From positions 186,001 through 250,000 of the forward strand of contig NZ_CP019631.1 in assembly GCF_001999245.1 (NCBI RefSeq): 64,000 nucleotides of DNA, given 5' to 3'. The position numbers and the translations under genes were made by a program. Shown here one piece after another: positions 38,639 to 48,554 of this stretch. Under the pieces are notes generated by a model that ran no database searches, was not told the DNA's origin, and was given only the letters and a program-made list of their open reading frames with translations. The first letter of the stretch is position 1; each line of letters opens with the position of its first letter. The stretch comes from Roseibium algicola (GTDB taxonomy: Bacteria; Pseudomonadota; Alphaproteobacteria; Rhizobiales; Stappiaceae).

Positions 38639-39559
38639 TCAGGCCTCCTTGCCAGCGGAGCTGGAAAAATACCGGTAGACGTCATCGAGGCTCGGCGCGT
38701 GCACATCGACATCTTCAACCAGGTTGCCGAGTGCGCTGATTGCCGAAAGGGCTTTGACCTTGTCGTCCGCGTTGCAGTTGAATTCGACCGAACGTCCGTT
38801 CATCTGCCCGCCGCCGAGGCTTTCGGAGACATGGGCAAGATCTTCGGGCCTGGTCCAGACCTTCAGCCTGATCGGCAGCCCCGCCTGGGCACGCAGGCGG
38901 CTCAGGATGTCGTCGGCAACGAGCCGGCCTTTCGACAGGATCAGGATCCGGTCTGTCCGTGCCTCCAGTTCGGTAAGGGCGTGAGACGACAGCAGCACCG
39001 TCGTTCCCTGACCGGCGATTTCACCGATCAGTTCATAGACCGTCTGCCGGGAAATGGGGTCAAGCCCAGTGGTGGGCTCATCCAGCAGGATCAGCCGAGG
39101 TCTCCCGACAAGAGCCTGGGCGAGACCAAGGCGTTGACGCATGCCCTTGGAATAGGTGCCGACCCGCCGTTTTGCAGCCTCCGCCAGGCCGACCCTTTCG
39201 AGCAGCGGCAAGGCCCTGGCCGGGCTTTCGCCTTTCAGTCTCGCGTAGAAGGTCAGCACTTCCTTGCCGGTGAGCGAGGCGGGAAAGGCGACCGATTCCG
39301 GCAGATAGGCCGTGCCGACACGGGCATCGTGACTGCCGGGGGCAGCTCCCATGACGGCGACGTCTCCATGGTCGCGCTTCAGGAACCCGAGCACGATCTT
39401 GAACAGTGTGGTCTTGCCGGCGCCGTTGTGCCCGAGCATGGCAACCCGTTCACCTGCGTTCAGCGAAAAAGACACGTCATCGACGGCCTTGTGCCCGGAA
39501 AAGGTCTTGCAGACGCCGTCCACGCGGAGGGTCGGTGCAGAAAGGGACGTTTCGGTCAT
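38639..39559 (-). CDS. nosF: NosF, ABC ATPase of the NosDFY complex
   Basis: The 306-residue ATPase has Walker A GHNGAGKTT, the signature YSKGMRQRLGLAQAL and Walker B LILLDEPTTGLDP with the switch His in LLSSHALTELEART. It energises NosY and thereby the maturation of N2O reductase. It overlaps nosD by 4 nt. Confidence 0.94.
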   Translation of the reverse strand: MTETSLSAPTLRVDGVCKTFSGHKAVDDVSFSLNAGERVAMLGHNGAGKTTLFKIVLGFLKRDHGDVAVMGAAPGSHDARVGTAYLPESVAFPASLTGKEVLTFYARLKGESPARALPLLERVGLAEAAKRRVGTYSKGMRQRLGLAQALVGRPRLILLDEPTTGLDPISRQTVYELIGEIAGQGTTVLLSSHALTELEARTDRILILSKGRLVADDILSRLRAQAGLPIRLKVWTRPEDLAHVSESLGGGQMNGRSVEFNCNADDKVKALSAISALGNLVEDVDVHAPSLDDVYRYFSSSAGKEA

Positions 39560-40839
39560 CCTTGAACTCCCGAATTCGGTGTCGCCCGCACCGGCGGATG
39601 CATCAGTGGGGCGTTATCGACGATGCCGCCTGGCAACAGCGCCGGAAATTGAGATTGGGTCCACCGCAGCAACTGAACAGCCGGACTGCCGACCAGAAGC
39701 TTGGCGGAAGGTTGGGTCCAGAGGACCTGGTCGACCATGTCGTTGGGCCGGTAGGCGGTGTCGGCAATGCCGTCGCCGTTCATGTCGAAGGCCGGGTGGT
39801 CGCTCCAGTAGTTGCCGCGCCCGTCCGTGCTCCAGTCAAGCTGGCGGCTGCCGACGTATTTCACCTGGGTCTTGTTGGCGATGAAGGCATTGCCCTTGAA
39901 GGCGTTGTTCGCAGAACCCGCGGTGAAGTGAACACCGATGGGGCAGCCTTCGAAGCTGTTGTCTGTCACCGTGTTCTTGTTGGCGTTGTACATGAACAGG
40001 CACTTCTCGCCGCCGCCTTCGACCTGGTTGCCGGAAATCTCGGCGTGATTGGCGTAGTTGAGCATGAGGCCGTGATTGCGGTCGCCGATCGAGACGTTGT
40101 TGCGTACCTTCAGCCGGTCGGAAAACATCAGCGCGTAGCCGATGTCGTTGCCTTCAGAAACGTTGTTCTCGATGACACCGTTGTTGCCGTGCATGTAGTG
40201 AACGGCAAAACGCAGGTCTTCGAACCGGTTGTTGCGGAACGTGTCCTTGGGACTGGTGTTGACGAAGATGCCGTCGCGGCCGTAGCGGATCGTGTTGTAT
40301 TCCGCCAGAAGATCAGGCGCGTTCCAGACGTAGATGCCGTTGCCGCGCTCGTTCATGCGCAGGTCCTGGCGGCCTTCGATGAGATTGTTCGAAACTGTTG
40401 CGTTGTGCGCACCGTGAACATCGACACCTGTCAGGTTGTCGAGGATCCGGTTGTCACGCACGATGGCGCGATGCGCGGTCTTGGACAGCTTGACGCCCGC
40501 ATCCAGCGTGTCCTGCGAGAGGCCGGACCCGGTCAGTTCCAACCCTTCCACGACACTGTCCGGTGCGTTGATGGTGACAACGCTACCTGTGCCGTTGCCG
40601 GCAATGCCGGCCTTGCCCGCTCCACTCAGCGTCAAGGGTTTGTCGAGAACCACGGGGCCCTCATGCTTGCCGGGTGCAAGCCGGAGAATGTCCCCGGCCT
40701 GCGCTTGTTGAAGAACCTGCTGCAAGGCGCCCTTTTCGGCTGGTACCTGCCATTCTTCCGCCTGTAGCGGACCGCAGACGGTCAGGCTCGCCACAGCAGC
40801 GGTGGAAAAGGCCAGTGATCTGAAAAAGGCGCGGTGCAT
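39556..40839 (-). CDS. nosD: NosD, periplasmic copper-loading beta-helix protein
   Basis: The 427-residue precursor has a signal peptide (SLAFSTAAVASLTVCGPLQA) and many right-handed beta-helix turns of the CASH/NosD type (IRDNRILDNLTGVDV, VSNNLIEGRQDLR, FRNNRFEDLRFAVHYM, ISGNQVEGGGEKC). NosD receives copper from NosL and loads NosZ. It follows nosZ by 3 bp. Confidence 0.94.
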   Translation of the reverse strand: MHRAFFRSLAFSTAAVASLTVCGPLQAEEWQVPAEKGALQQVLQQAQAGDILRLAPGKHEGPVVLDKPLTLSGAGKAGIAGNGTGSVVTINAPDSVVEGLELTGSGLSQDTLDAGVKLSKTAHRAIVRDNRILDNLTGVDVHGAHNATVSNNLIEGRQDLRMNERGNGIYVWNAPDLLAEYNTIRYGRDGIFVNTSPKDTFRNNRFEDLRFAVHYMHGNNGVIENNVSEGNDIGYALMFSDRLKVRNNVSIGDRNHGLMLNYANHAEISGNQVEGGGEKCLFMYNANKNTVTDNSFEGCPIGVHFTAGSANNAFKGNAFIANKTQVKYVGSRQLDWSTDGRGNYWSDHPAFDMNGDGIADTAYRPNDMVDQVLWTQPSAKLLVGSPAVQLLRWTQSQFPALLPGGIVDNAPLMHPPVRATPNSGVQG

Positions 40840-40842
40840 GGC

Positions 40843-42753
40843 TCAGGCGTTCCTCGGTTCCACGAACATCCGGCCGCGCATTTCCATGTGCAGCGCATGG
40901 CAGAACCACTGGCAATAGTACCAATGGACGCCCGGGCGTTCGGCAACAAAGGTGACCGACGCGGTCGCCTGCGGACCAACTTCCATGGCGATGCCATAGT
41001 TGGACAGGCAGAAGCCATGGGTCAGGTCATCGATATCATCGATGTTGGTGACGTAGATGGTGACTTCGTCGCCCTGCTTTACCGTGAACTTCTCGAGGCT
41101 GAATGTCGGCGCGACCGAGTGCATGTAGACACGCACCTTGTTGCCGTCGCGGATGACGTCCGCGGCATATTCCAGCTCGACGCCGTCGGCGGCTGCCTGT
41201 TTCTTGGCATCGTCAAACCAGGGATGGTTGCGATCCCAGACAGTTGCCGGATTCAGCTTCGACGCATGCACGATGATGCTGTCATGCGGTTCGGCGAACG
41301 TCGGCCCATCGTGAACGACTTTCATGTCGTCAGTGGAAATGTCGATGAGCTGTTCATTCTCCGGTTTCAGCGGACCGACGTTCAGGAACCGGTCCTTGGA
41401 GAACTTGTTCATCGAGATCAGCCATTTGCCGTCCGCTTCCGCGGTTTCACCCATCGACGTGGAGTTGTGGCCCGGCTGATAATGCACATCGACCTTTGAA
41501 ATGATCGGATCGACTTCTTCACCCGCATAGGCGCGGATGGCCTTGTCGACGTTCCATTTCACGATCTGGCTGTCGAGGAACAGGGTGGTGAACGCATTGC
41601 CCTTGCCGTCGAAAGCCGTATGGAGCGGGCCAAGGCCAAGCTGCGGCTCGGCGACAACGGCCGAGCGTGGATCGGCATTGTCAGAGAAGAGCGCGTCGAC
41701 CTTGGTCACGTCGATCACCGTGCAGGTGGGCGACAGCTTGCCGTTGATGACGATGTGCTTCTTGTCCGGTGCCGCGTTGCAGCCGTGCGGGCTGTTCGGA
41801 ACCGGGATATAGCGGGTGAACTGGGAATTGGCTTCTTTCCGGCCGTCGACGATCGGCACACCGTTGAGTTCCCGGTAGTTGCCCGCAGCGACGGCTTCCT
41901 CGATCGCCTTGATGTTGAAGACGACGCAATGATCCAGTTCGCTCTCGGTCATTTCGGCAAGGTTCATGCCCATTTCCGAGTTGTAGCTGGTCGAAAAGGC
42001 GTATTTGCCCTGGTAGTCTGCGTCGCAGTTGTCGAGGTTGCCCGATACGATCACCTGCCAGGCGACCTTCATCTCGTCACCGTCGATGGCGGTGAACAGG
42101 CAGGAATACTGGGACGGATCGTCCAGGATCTTGCCGTCGTTGACCAGCGGGGCTTCATGCTCGCCATTTGCGAAGACATAGCCCGTGCGCGGATATTTCT
42201 GCGGTCGCATGCCGTGGATGTCGTGTGCGTTCGGGATCTCGATGATCTTGTCGCACTTCATCGTGGTGCAATCGATGCGGGCCACGCGCGTATTCGCCTT
42301 GTCGTTGGCGAAGATGTAACGACCGTCGTAGGTGCCGTCGGTGAAGGACATATGCGGATGGTGCAGGTCGCCGTTGTCATAGGTGACCTTGCCCTGTGCC
42401 GCGAGATACGCCTTGGTTTCCGGCAGCAGACCTTCCGTCAGGATCTTGAGGGACTCGTTGGTCTGACCCCAGCCGGTTGCCGAGCAGCGGTTGAACACCG
42501 GAACACGCATCAGTTCGCGCATGGACGGGAAACCGAGAATGCGCAACTCGCCGCTTTGGCCGGACGACCAGAAGCCGTAATATTCGTCGAGTTCACCCGG
42601 TGCGAGTTCGAACTTCTGTCCGTGTCCCTGCGCATATGCAAGGTCTGCACCGCTGAGGGCGACTGCGCCCATTCCGGCGACAATGGCGGTCTTGGCTGAT
42701 CCGCCCAACAGATCCCGGCGGGATACGCCGCGCTGTTCTTGAGTGTCCTTCAT
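40843..42753 (-). CDS. nosZ: Nitrous oxide reductase
   Basis: The 636-residue protein has a twin-arginine signal ([11 protein letters not shown]), so it is the Tat-exported clade I type. The propeller domain carries the CuZ histidines, such as DLHHPHMS (His131, His132, His134), and the cupredoxin tail carries the CuA site [12 protein letters not shown] (Cys614, Cys618, His622, Met625). It reduces N2O to N2 in the periplasm. It is preceded by nosR and followed by the maturation genes. Confidence 0.97.
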   Translation of the reverse strand: MKDTQEQRGVSRRDLLGGSAKTAIVAGMGAVALSGADLAYAQGHGQKFELAPGELDEYYGFWSSGQSGELRILGFPSMRELMRVPVFNRCSATGWGQTNESLKILTEGLLPETKAYLAAQGKVTYDNGDLHHPHMSFTDGTYDGRYIFANDKANTRVARIDCTTMKCDKIIEIPNAHDIHGMRPQKYPRTGYVFANGEHEAPLVNDGKILDDPSQYSCLFTAIDGDEMKVAWQVIVSGNLDNCDADYQGKYAFSTSYNSEMGMNLAEMTESELDHCVVFNIKAIEEAVAAGNYRELNGVPIVDGRKEANSQFTRYIPVPNSPHGCNAAPDKKHIVINGKLSPTCTVIDVTKVDALFSDNADPRSAVVAEPQLGLGPLHTAFDGKGNAFTTLFLDSQIVKWNVDKAIRAYAGEEVDPIISKVDVHYQPGHNSTSMGETAEADGKWLISMNKFSKDRFLNVGPLKPENEQLIDISTDDMKVVHDGPTFAEPHDSIIVHASKLNPATVWDRNHPWFDDAKKQAAADGVELEYAADVIRDGNKVRVYMHSVAPTFSLEKFTVKQGDEVTIYVTNIDDIDDLTHGFCLSNYGIAMEVGPQATASVTFVAERPGVHWYYCQWFCHALHMEMRGRMFVEPRNA

Positions 42754-42783
42754 GGCTGATCTCCTTAGGTTGCCTTTTGAAGG

Positions 42784-44997
42784 TTATTTGGCCGGCACCG
42801 GCGTTTCCGCCTTGGCTTTTGTGTCCGGCTTGACGAGACCGGTCTGCACCTCGAACCGCCGTCTTTTCGCGAGCTTCTTGATGCAAACGGGACATTTCTG
42901 GTCGTGCTGATACAGAACCTGGCAGTGCAGGCAGTTCAGGCACTCGTTGGGATTGATGTGGCCTTCGGGATGGATGGCCTGGACCATGCACTCCTTGGCG
43001 CAGCGGTTGCAGGGGTTGCCGCACTCGCGGTACCGCTTCAGCCAGTCGAACATCCGCAGCCGTGCCGGGATCGCGAGGGCCGCGCCGAGCGGGCACAGAT
43101 ACCGGCAGTAGAACCGCTCGATGAACAGGCCGGCTGCCAGCAGGGCCACCGCGAACAGGACGAAGGGCCAGGCGCGCTGGAACTTCAGGATGATGGCCGT
43201 CTTGAAGGGTTCGACCTCGGCATAGTGTTCGGCCACATCGAGTGAATAGAGCGACAGTCCGAACAGACCCAGGAAGATGATGTATTTCACCGGCCACAGG
43301 CGCTCATGCAGACCCCACGGCACTTCGATTTGCGGGATACGGCACAGCTTGGCGATACGGTTGGTCAGCTCCTGCAGGGCGCCGAAGGGGCACAGCCAGC
43401 CGCAATAGGCGCCGCGTCCCCAGAACAGAAGGGCAGCAGCCACGGAGAACCACAGCAGGAACACCAGCGGATCCATCAGGAAGGCGTCCCAGCTGAAGTC
43501 GCTCGTGAGGGCGGAGAAGAAGGCCAGCACGTTGACCACCGACAGCTGGGCGTTTTCCATCCAGCCGAGCCAGACCAGCGTGAAGGTGAGGAAGCCGATG
43601 CGGAACCAGAAGGTGAAACGCTCGTTACGGGTCACCTGCATCTGGAAGAAGAACACCAGCGTGAGCACGGCGATGGCAGCGCCAAGGATCAGAACGTCCG
43701 TCTTGCGGTCATTCCAGATCCGTTTCCAGAGGGCCTGGACACCTGTGTCCTTTTCCGCGACGGCTCCGCTGGATTGACCCGAAGTTGCGGCAGGCGCTGC
43801 GGCTGGTGCAACGGTCTTCAGATAACTGTCGGGCAGGCGGTAGCCGAGGTCGAACGTCAGGAACACCTTTTCGATCGGCCCGACCGGGCGCTGCACGAGC
43901 AGCTGCAGCCGGAATTCCTTGGCAGGATCGAAACCTGAGTCTGCCGGAATGATGAAGAGGTCCATTTCGGAAAATGCCGGGGCACCTTCCGCGGCGATGG
44001 TTCCGACGCGGTTGTGCTGGCGGTCATGGAAACGAACCGAGACATCGTCCTGGATGAGCTGGATCCGGTCGAAGATCCCGCCCCGCACATAACCGGACCC
44101 CTTGAAGGAATAGCGTCCCCGGCCGGCCACAAGAATGGCATGGTCGCCGTCGTTCAGCCGTGCCATCAGGTTGGCATATTCCGCTTCGCCCAACAGAGAC
44201 AGGCCGATTGAAGGTACATCTGCAAGAGCGAGGTAGAGGTCGATGAAAGTGTCGGTTTCCGGGCCTTTTTCAGGCCTGTCGACCGCACGTTTGTCACCCT
44301 GGCTCACAAAGGATTCGTTGATCTGAGCAACATCCAGGGAGAGGCGCCGTACCGAGCCATCACCGGTCAACGTCATCCAGTCACTGATGTCTTTCTTGCC
44401 GGTATCGACTTCCCTTTGCGGGCCACTCTCCGCAACTTCGGAAGCAAGACCACCCAGACCCAGGGTCCGTGCAACCTTCAGGCCCGAACGGATGATGGAA
44501 TCGTCGATGACCATGATGGTCACGGTCGCGCCGGATATGATGTCGAGATCGTGTGCCGAGCCACCACTGGCGGCTTCCGCCTTCAGGTCGAGACCTGCAT
44601 AGCCTTCCGTGACCGCACGGATTTTCTTGTCCGGAATTCCGATCAGGACAATCGGTTCGGAGTGTTTGACCAGTCGGACACCCGTGATGACGGCGTCCTT
44701 GTCGACCCCGACAAGAGTGTGGATCGGTTTGCCGGAATAGCCCGTTGTGGAGACGAAATCCGAAGTCAGGTAAACCCAGCCGAGCGTGTCTTTGCCTTTC
44801 AGGGCAGGCACGACCGGAACATCGTTCTTCAGCGGGCCGAAAGTTTCGGCCCCCGGCACGAGTTCGCCCGGCGCTACCTTGTCGAGGTAATGCTGGACCA
44901 GCGCTTCATCTGCCTTGACCGGTGCGATTCCCACCAGACCCAGGGCGACAGCGATGCTCAGGAAGGCGAACAGAAAAATGTGACGGGGATGACCCAC
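42784..44997 (-). CDS. nosR: NosR, membrane flavo-iron-sulfur protein for N2O reduction
   Basis: The 737-residue protein has a signal segment, a periplasmic FMN-binding domain with SGATVT as the flavin attachment site, several membrane helices, CGWLCPFGALQEL and CRYLCPLGAALAIP, and two ferredoxin-like clusters (CGNPCNRCAKEC and CLNCLHC). It feeds electrons to NosZ and is needed for nosZ expression. The start is a GTG (44997). A Dnr-type box lies 77 bp upstream. It is the first gene of nosRZDFYLX. Confidence 0.94.
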   Translation of the reverse strand: MGHPRHIFLFAFLSIAVALGLVGIAPVKADEALVQHYLDKVAPGELVPGAETFGPLKNDVPVVPALKGKDTLGWVYLTSDFVSTTGYSGKPIHTLVGVDKDAVITGVRLVKHSEPIVLIGIPDKKIRAVTEGYAGLDLKAEAASGGSAHDLDIISGATVTIMVIDDSIIRSGLKVARTLGLGGLASEVAESGPQREVDTGKKDISDWMTLTGDGSVRRLSLDVAQINESFVSQGDKRAVDRPEKGPETDTFIDLYLALADVPSIGLSLLGEAEYANLMARLNDGDHAILVAGRGRYSFKGSGYVRGGIFDRIQLIQDDVSVRFHDRQHNRVGTIAAEGAPAFSEMDLFIIPADSGFDPAKEFRLQLLVQRPVGPIEKVFLTFDLGYRLPDSYLKTVAPAAAPAATSGQSSGAVAEKDTGVQALWKRIWNDRKTDVLILGAAIAVLTLVFFFQMQVTRNERFTFWFRIGFLTFTLVWLGWMENAQLSVVNVLAFFSALTSDFSWDAFLMDPLVFLLWFSVAAALLFWGRGAYCGWLCPFGALQELTNRIAKLCRIPQIEVPWGLHERLWPVKYIIFLGLFGLSLYSLDVAEHYAEVEPFKTAIILKFQRAWPFVLFAVALLAAGLFIERFYCRYLCPLGAALAIPARLRMFDWLKRYRECGNPCNRCAKECMVQAIHPEGHINPNECLNCLHCQVLYQHDQKCPVCIKKLAKRRRFEVQTGLVKPDTKAKAETPVPAK

Positions 44998-45066
44998 GAG
45001 ACGCGCTCCAAGAAGTCGTGTGTTTTCTCTTGGGGTTCGTTGTCGGCCTTTGCGGTGGTCGGGACA

Positions 45067-45080
45067 TTGACGATAGTCAA
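45067..45080. promoter_or_regulatory. Dnr/Fnr-type box upstream of nosR
   Basis: TTGACGATAGTCAA is a perfect TTGAC-N4-GTCAA dyad centred 77 bp before the nosR start, within the 153 bp between nosR and the upstream nnrS gene. Confidence 0.75.
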
Positions 45081-45107
45081 GTGTGTGGAAATGATTTTGG
45101 GGACATC

Positions 45108-45127
45108 AAAAAAAAGCGCCCACTTTT
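45108..45127 (-). terminator. Weak terminator after nnrS
   Basis: On the minus strand AAAAG-TGGGCG-CTTTT is followed by four further T, 24 bp after the nnrS stop. The stem is short and AT-rich, so it is only a candidate. Confidence 0.33.
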
Positions 45128-45150
45128 GGTGAACGCCTTGAAAAATATGT

Positions 45151-46371
45151 TTATTTACGTATTCGAGGTGTTGTCAGGATCGGGAAATAGACCCCGACAT
45201 ACAAAGCGAAGGCCATGATCCACAAACTGCCCGACAGCAGCATGGTTTCGAAATAGCCGAGGGCGCTGAGCCCGAAACTTCGCACCAGCGCGGCGGCGAT
45301 CAGAAGCACATAGGCGAGCACGATCGGCCTCGACACCTTCAACGGCAAACCCGCGTGACCGAGCGAGGCGCGCGTCATCATTGCAAGTGTCATGCTGCCG
45401 ATTGCTCCGGCAGCAAGCAGATGCAGGGCAGCCGTTTCGGAGTATTCGCCGGTCAGTAAAGTCACACCGTAAACCAGATACCCGGACCCAAGCAGCAGAT
45501 AGGCGGCATGCAGGATCCAGAGGATCGGTTCCCTTCGCGCCGCCCAGCCTTGCCAACCGGCAAGACGTAATAGCGTGACCAGCCCGGCCGCCAGGCAAAG
45601 CCCACCACGCAACACCTCAGGCACAAACGGCAGGAATGCGAGAGCTGTCAGCAGCACAAGCAGGATACCTGCCCGGTCCAGCCAGACACGCGACACGGGC
45701 AGGGACCCTTGATAGCCCACCCGAAGCAGGGCGTTGCGCGTGAACGCCGGCACGACCCGGCCACCGATAATCGCGATCATGGCCGTACTGGTGAATATTC
45801 CCATCCGAACACCAGCCTGGGCGGTGTCGTCCGTCCAGCCGATCCACTCCAGATGCATCATCAGATTGCCGGTGAGGAGAGCCGTCAGCAGGGCCAGAAA
45901 CACCATGTTGCGGGCCTGGGATTTGCGAGCAAGGCGCCCGAGTACGGCGGTGGAGAGGACCGGGACAAAGGCAAGGTCTACCGCGGCAACGATCACCGGG
46001 TCGATGCTGTTGGAAAACCAGATCGCAAACCGTCCGGCAAGCCAGACCGTGCCACTGGCAATGACAAACAGCGAACCGGCTTCCTTCGTTCCGGTCCAGT
46101 TGGGCACTGCTGTCACGAAGAACCCTGCAATCACGGCAGCCGTATAGCCGAAAACCATTTCATGCGCGTGCCAGAGGTGCGGTGCCATGGCCATGGGTGT
46201 GGAGATAAAGGTGCCTCCGGCGGCGTGCACACCGAGCCAGACTGTCCAGGCGAGCATGGCAAATACCGAAAAAATGCCTGCGGAGAGGAAAAAGAACCTG
46301 AACCCGGCGGTCAACACTGTCGGGATCCGGGTAGGGCTGCCCAATGCCCCAAAACGATGAGTTGCCATCAT
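45151..46371 (-). CDS. nnrS: NnrS family heme-copper membrane protein
   Basis: The 406-residue protein has about twelve membrane helices and the NnrS histidine pattern HLWHAHEMVFGYTAAVIAGF. NnrS proteins bind heme and copper and relieve nitrosative stress during denitrification without being a reductase themselves. It lies upstream of nosR on the same strand and is divergent from nnrU across a Dnr-type box. Confidence 0.92.
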   Translation of the reverse strand: MMATHRFGALGSPTRIPTVLTAGFRFFFLSAGIFSVFAMLAWTVWLGVHAAGGTFISTPMAMAPHLWHAHEMVFGYTAAVIAGFFVTAVPNWTGTKEAGSLFVIASGTVWLAGRFAIWFSNSIDPVIVAAVDLAFVPVLSTAVLGRLARKSQARNMVFLALLTALLTGNLMMHLEWIGWTDDTAQAGVRMGIFTSTAMIAIIGGRVVPAFTRNALLRVGYQGSLPVSRVWLDRAGILLVLLTALAFLPFVPEVLRGGLCLAAGLVTLLRLAGWQGWAARREPILWILHAAYLLLGSGYLVYGVTLLTGEYSETAALHLLAAGAIGSMTLAMMTRASLGHAGLPLKVSRPIVLAYVLLIAAALVRSFGLSALGYFETMLLSGSLWIMAFALYVGVYFPILTTPRIRK

Positions 46372-46479
46372 GAGCTTGCCTTTCAGGGTGTTTCTGCCGG
46401 CAGGCCGGCAAATGCAGCTGAAGATGAAACAGGCCGAAGGGCCCTTGGCTCATGATCCCAAGACGGGTCTGCAAGTGTC

Positions 46480-46493
46480 TTGACCATCGTCAA
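46480..46493. promoter_or_regulatory. Dnr/Fnr-type box between nnrS and nnrU
   Basis: TTGACCATCGTCAA is a perfect TTGAC-N4-GTCAA dyad, centred 97 bp before the nnrU start and 116 bp before nnrS. It may serve both directions. Confidence 0.72.
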
Positions 46494-46582
46494 GTCGGAT
46501 TGGATTCATGACTATAAGAGTCATGTATATCGACGGGGCTGCCAGGCTCCGGAAACGTGTTCCTGTAGAGAGCGCCCCTGCC

Positions 46583-47269
46583 ATGCCCAGCCTCAACTGG
46601 CTCAATTTTATCGCGGCCTTCCTGGTCTTCTTCGCCTCCCACATGGTTCTGGTCAGGCCGCCGATTCGTCCGCTTCTGGTCGCCTTCCTCTCACCGCGCG
46701 GGTTTTCACTCTGCTATTCGCTGCTTTCGCTGGGGATCCTGTGGTGGCTGATTGTGGCAGCCCGTGATGCGCCATACGTTGCGCTTTGGCCCTGGGAGAC
46801 TTGGCAGACCTATGTACCCGTATTGATGATGCTGCCCGTCTGTCTGATCCTCGCCTTCGGGATCGGTGCACCAAACCCGTTCTCCTTCGGCGGGCGGCAC
46901 AACAACCGGTTCGATCCCGAGCGTCCAGGCATCGTCGGCCTGACCCGTCACCCGATCCTGGTGGCTGCGTTTCTGTGGTCAGTGGCGCATGTTGTTCCGA
47001 ACGGAGATCTGGCACACGTCATCCTGTTCGGAACGTTTGCGGTTTTCTCCCTGGCGGGCATGAAACTGATCGATCGGCGCAAACAAAGGGAAATGGGCAA
47101 TACCTGGATTTGCCTGCTTGCCGACATGAAGCGTTCGTCCAGCGTGGCTCCGGTCAACTGGCAAGCAATCCTTTTCAGGGCAACGGCAGGGCTTGTGCTC
47201 TACATTGTCCTGGCTGTTGCGCACCCCTTGTTTGCAGGTGTCGATCCCGTGGCAACGCTGATGCCGTAA
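46583..47269 (+). CDS. nnrU: NnrU family membrane protein
   Basis: From ATG 46583 the protein has 228 residues with about six membrane helices and NnrU motifs HMVLVRPPIRPLLV, RFDPERPGIVGLTRHPILVA and FSLAGMKLIDRRKQREMG. NnrU is required for normal nitrite/NO reductase function in Rhodobacter-type denitrifiers; the exact activity is unknown. An ATG at 46508 would start only 15 bp after the regulatory box and is rejected. It converges with the gene at 47281. Confidence 0.88.
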   Translation: MPSLNWLNFIAAFLVFFASHMVLVRPPIRPLLVAFLSPRGFSLCYSLLSLGILWWLIVAARDAPYVALWPWETWQTYVPVLMMLPVCLILAFGIGAPNPFSFGGRHNNRFDPERPGIVGLTRHPILVAAFLWSVAHVVPNGDLAHVILFGTFAVFSLAGMKLIDRRKQREMGNTWICLLADMKRSSSVAPVNWQAILFRATAGLVLYIVLAVAHPLFAGVDPVATLMP

Positions 47270-47280
47270 GGCAGCAGTCG

Positions 47281-47667
47281 TCAGGTCTTGCCGGAAATTC
47301 TGGCCAATTCCGTCAGCCGCCGGGCACACCGATCCGCCATGTCCGCCAGAAACTTGAGGCTTTCGGCATGATCGACCATCTCCTGCGGTGTCAGCGGCTT
47401 GCGGCTGAGGAGCGCCAGGTCGCTCAGAAAGGATATGCCGGACGCCATCTGGGCATACTCGGTCTCGATATTGCCGGTCAGGTCCCTCTGCAGCTTGAGG
47501 GTTCTCCAGGTTTCTATGGCGACGATCGTCCGGTCCAGTTGTTCCTTGCACGTACAGGGCATGTCCAGGCGTTGCAGTTCACGGTGGATCTGCTCGATGA
47601 CATCCGGAAATGGTTCGCTTCGCGCTTCGGTACCCGGTCTCAGGCCGGGAGTGTTGCTGTCTTCCAT
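47281..47667 (-). CDS. Hypothetical protein in the ubiTUV operon
   Basis: The 128-residue soluble protein is mostly helical and has a DMPCTCKEQLDRTIVAIETW segment with a C-x-C pair, an internal acidic helix and no membrane segment or signal peptide. The ATG at 47667 follows GGAG by 7 nt and overlaps the 3' end of ubiV by 28 nt, so it is part of the ubiT-U-V transcript. No family was recognised. A role linked to oxygen-independent quinone hydroxylation or to denitrification is suggested only by position. Confidence 0.68.
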   Translation of the reverse strand: MEDSNTPGLRPGTEARSEPFPDVIEQIHRELQRLDMPCTCKEQLDRTIVAIETWRTLKLQRDLTGNIETEYAQMASGISFLSDLALLSRKPLTPQEMVDHAESLKFLADMADRCARRLTELARISGKT

Positions 47668-48554
47668 CCTGCATCTCCTGCGAGATAGGCGTTGCAGACA
47701 GGGCCGGGCAGGCCTTGGCCTGCGAGCTCTGCATTCAAGTCTTCACATGTCAGCTCGCCATCCAGAAAACGCCTGAATGTGCCGGCGACCTTCACCATGT
47801 CCAGCGAATGAGGAGACAGTCGTAGCCGGCGGATACCCGTTGCCTGCAATTGTCCGCTGGTTACGCCAGCAACATGAACGGCATCCGACAGGGTCTGAAT
47901 TCCGTTTGCCGCCAGGAACCTGCGATCGTCCAGTGTGGCGATGTTCATTCCGTCCGGGTCGCGATCACAGACGAACTGACAGGCATCCTTGCGCAGCCCA
48001 TGTGCCCTTGCATGATAACAACGGGAGGAGAGTGCGAGTGGAAGCCTGCCGAACGCAAAGAGTTCAATGTCCACCTCCGGCACGAGCGCGGCGATTTTCT
48101 GGATCGAATCAAGAGGCAGCTCGACCGGAGGACACCAGGCCGTGGCTCCTCTGTCGGCAAGCAGTCTGAGGCTGGCTTCGTTATAGACATTCAGAAACGG
48201 GCCTGCCGTGAATTCCTGGCCAGCGCGACCCGGGACCATCGACAGATCGTTGATCTCTATCGGCATGTCATAACCGGCCTGCTGGCGCAGGATCTCCCGT
48301 TCCCGCTTGTTGACGGGTTGCGCAAGCCCCGACAGGACCACCTGTTTACCGGCCTTGGTCAGCATCTCCATGATGTCCGGCCAGAGTGCATCGGTGAACG
48401 GCATGCGCTTGCCGCACACAACTTCACCCAGATACACGCGGTCGATGTCCGCTTCCTCGGCGATGCCGCGGTAGAAGTCGACAAGCCGCTCCGCAGACCA
48501 GTTGAAGAAACAGGGCCCGAGCGCAAGTTCAATTTTCGGATGGTCCGGCATCAT
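47640..48554 (-). CDS. ubiV: UbiV, U32 peptidase-like O2-independent ubiquinone hydroxylation protein
   Basis: The 304-residue protein has the U32 fold with ELALGPCFFNWSAERL at the start and the Fe-S cysteines in SRCYHARAHGLRKDACQFVC. UbiV and UbiU form a [4Fe-4S] heterodimer that hydroxylates ubiquinone precursors without oxygen, using prephenate as the oxygen donor. It is located directly after ubiU. The presence of the pair explains how a denitrifier can make ubiquinone anaerobically. Confidence 0.92.
   Translation of the reverse strand: MMPDHPKIELALGPCFFNWSAERLVDFYRGIAEEADIDRVYLGEVVCGKRMPFTDALWPDIMEMLTKAGKQVVLSGLAQPVNKREREILRQQAGYDMPIEINDLSMVPGRAGQEFTAGPFLNVYNEASLRLLADRGATAWCPPVELPLDSIQKIAALVPEVDIELFAFGRLPLALSSRCYHARAHGLRKDACQFVCDRDPDGMNIATLDDRRFLAANGIQTLSDAVHVAGVTSGQLQATGIRRLRLSPHSLDMVKVAGTFRRFLDGELTCEDLNAELAGQGLPGPVCNAYLAGDAGWKTATLPA

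Noticed and set aside
38309..39565. Plus-strand open frame of 418 codons over nosF/nosY
   Set aside because: It is antisense to clear ABC transporter genes and has no motif.
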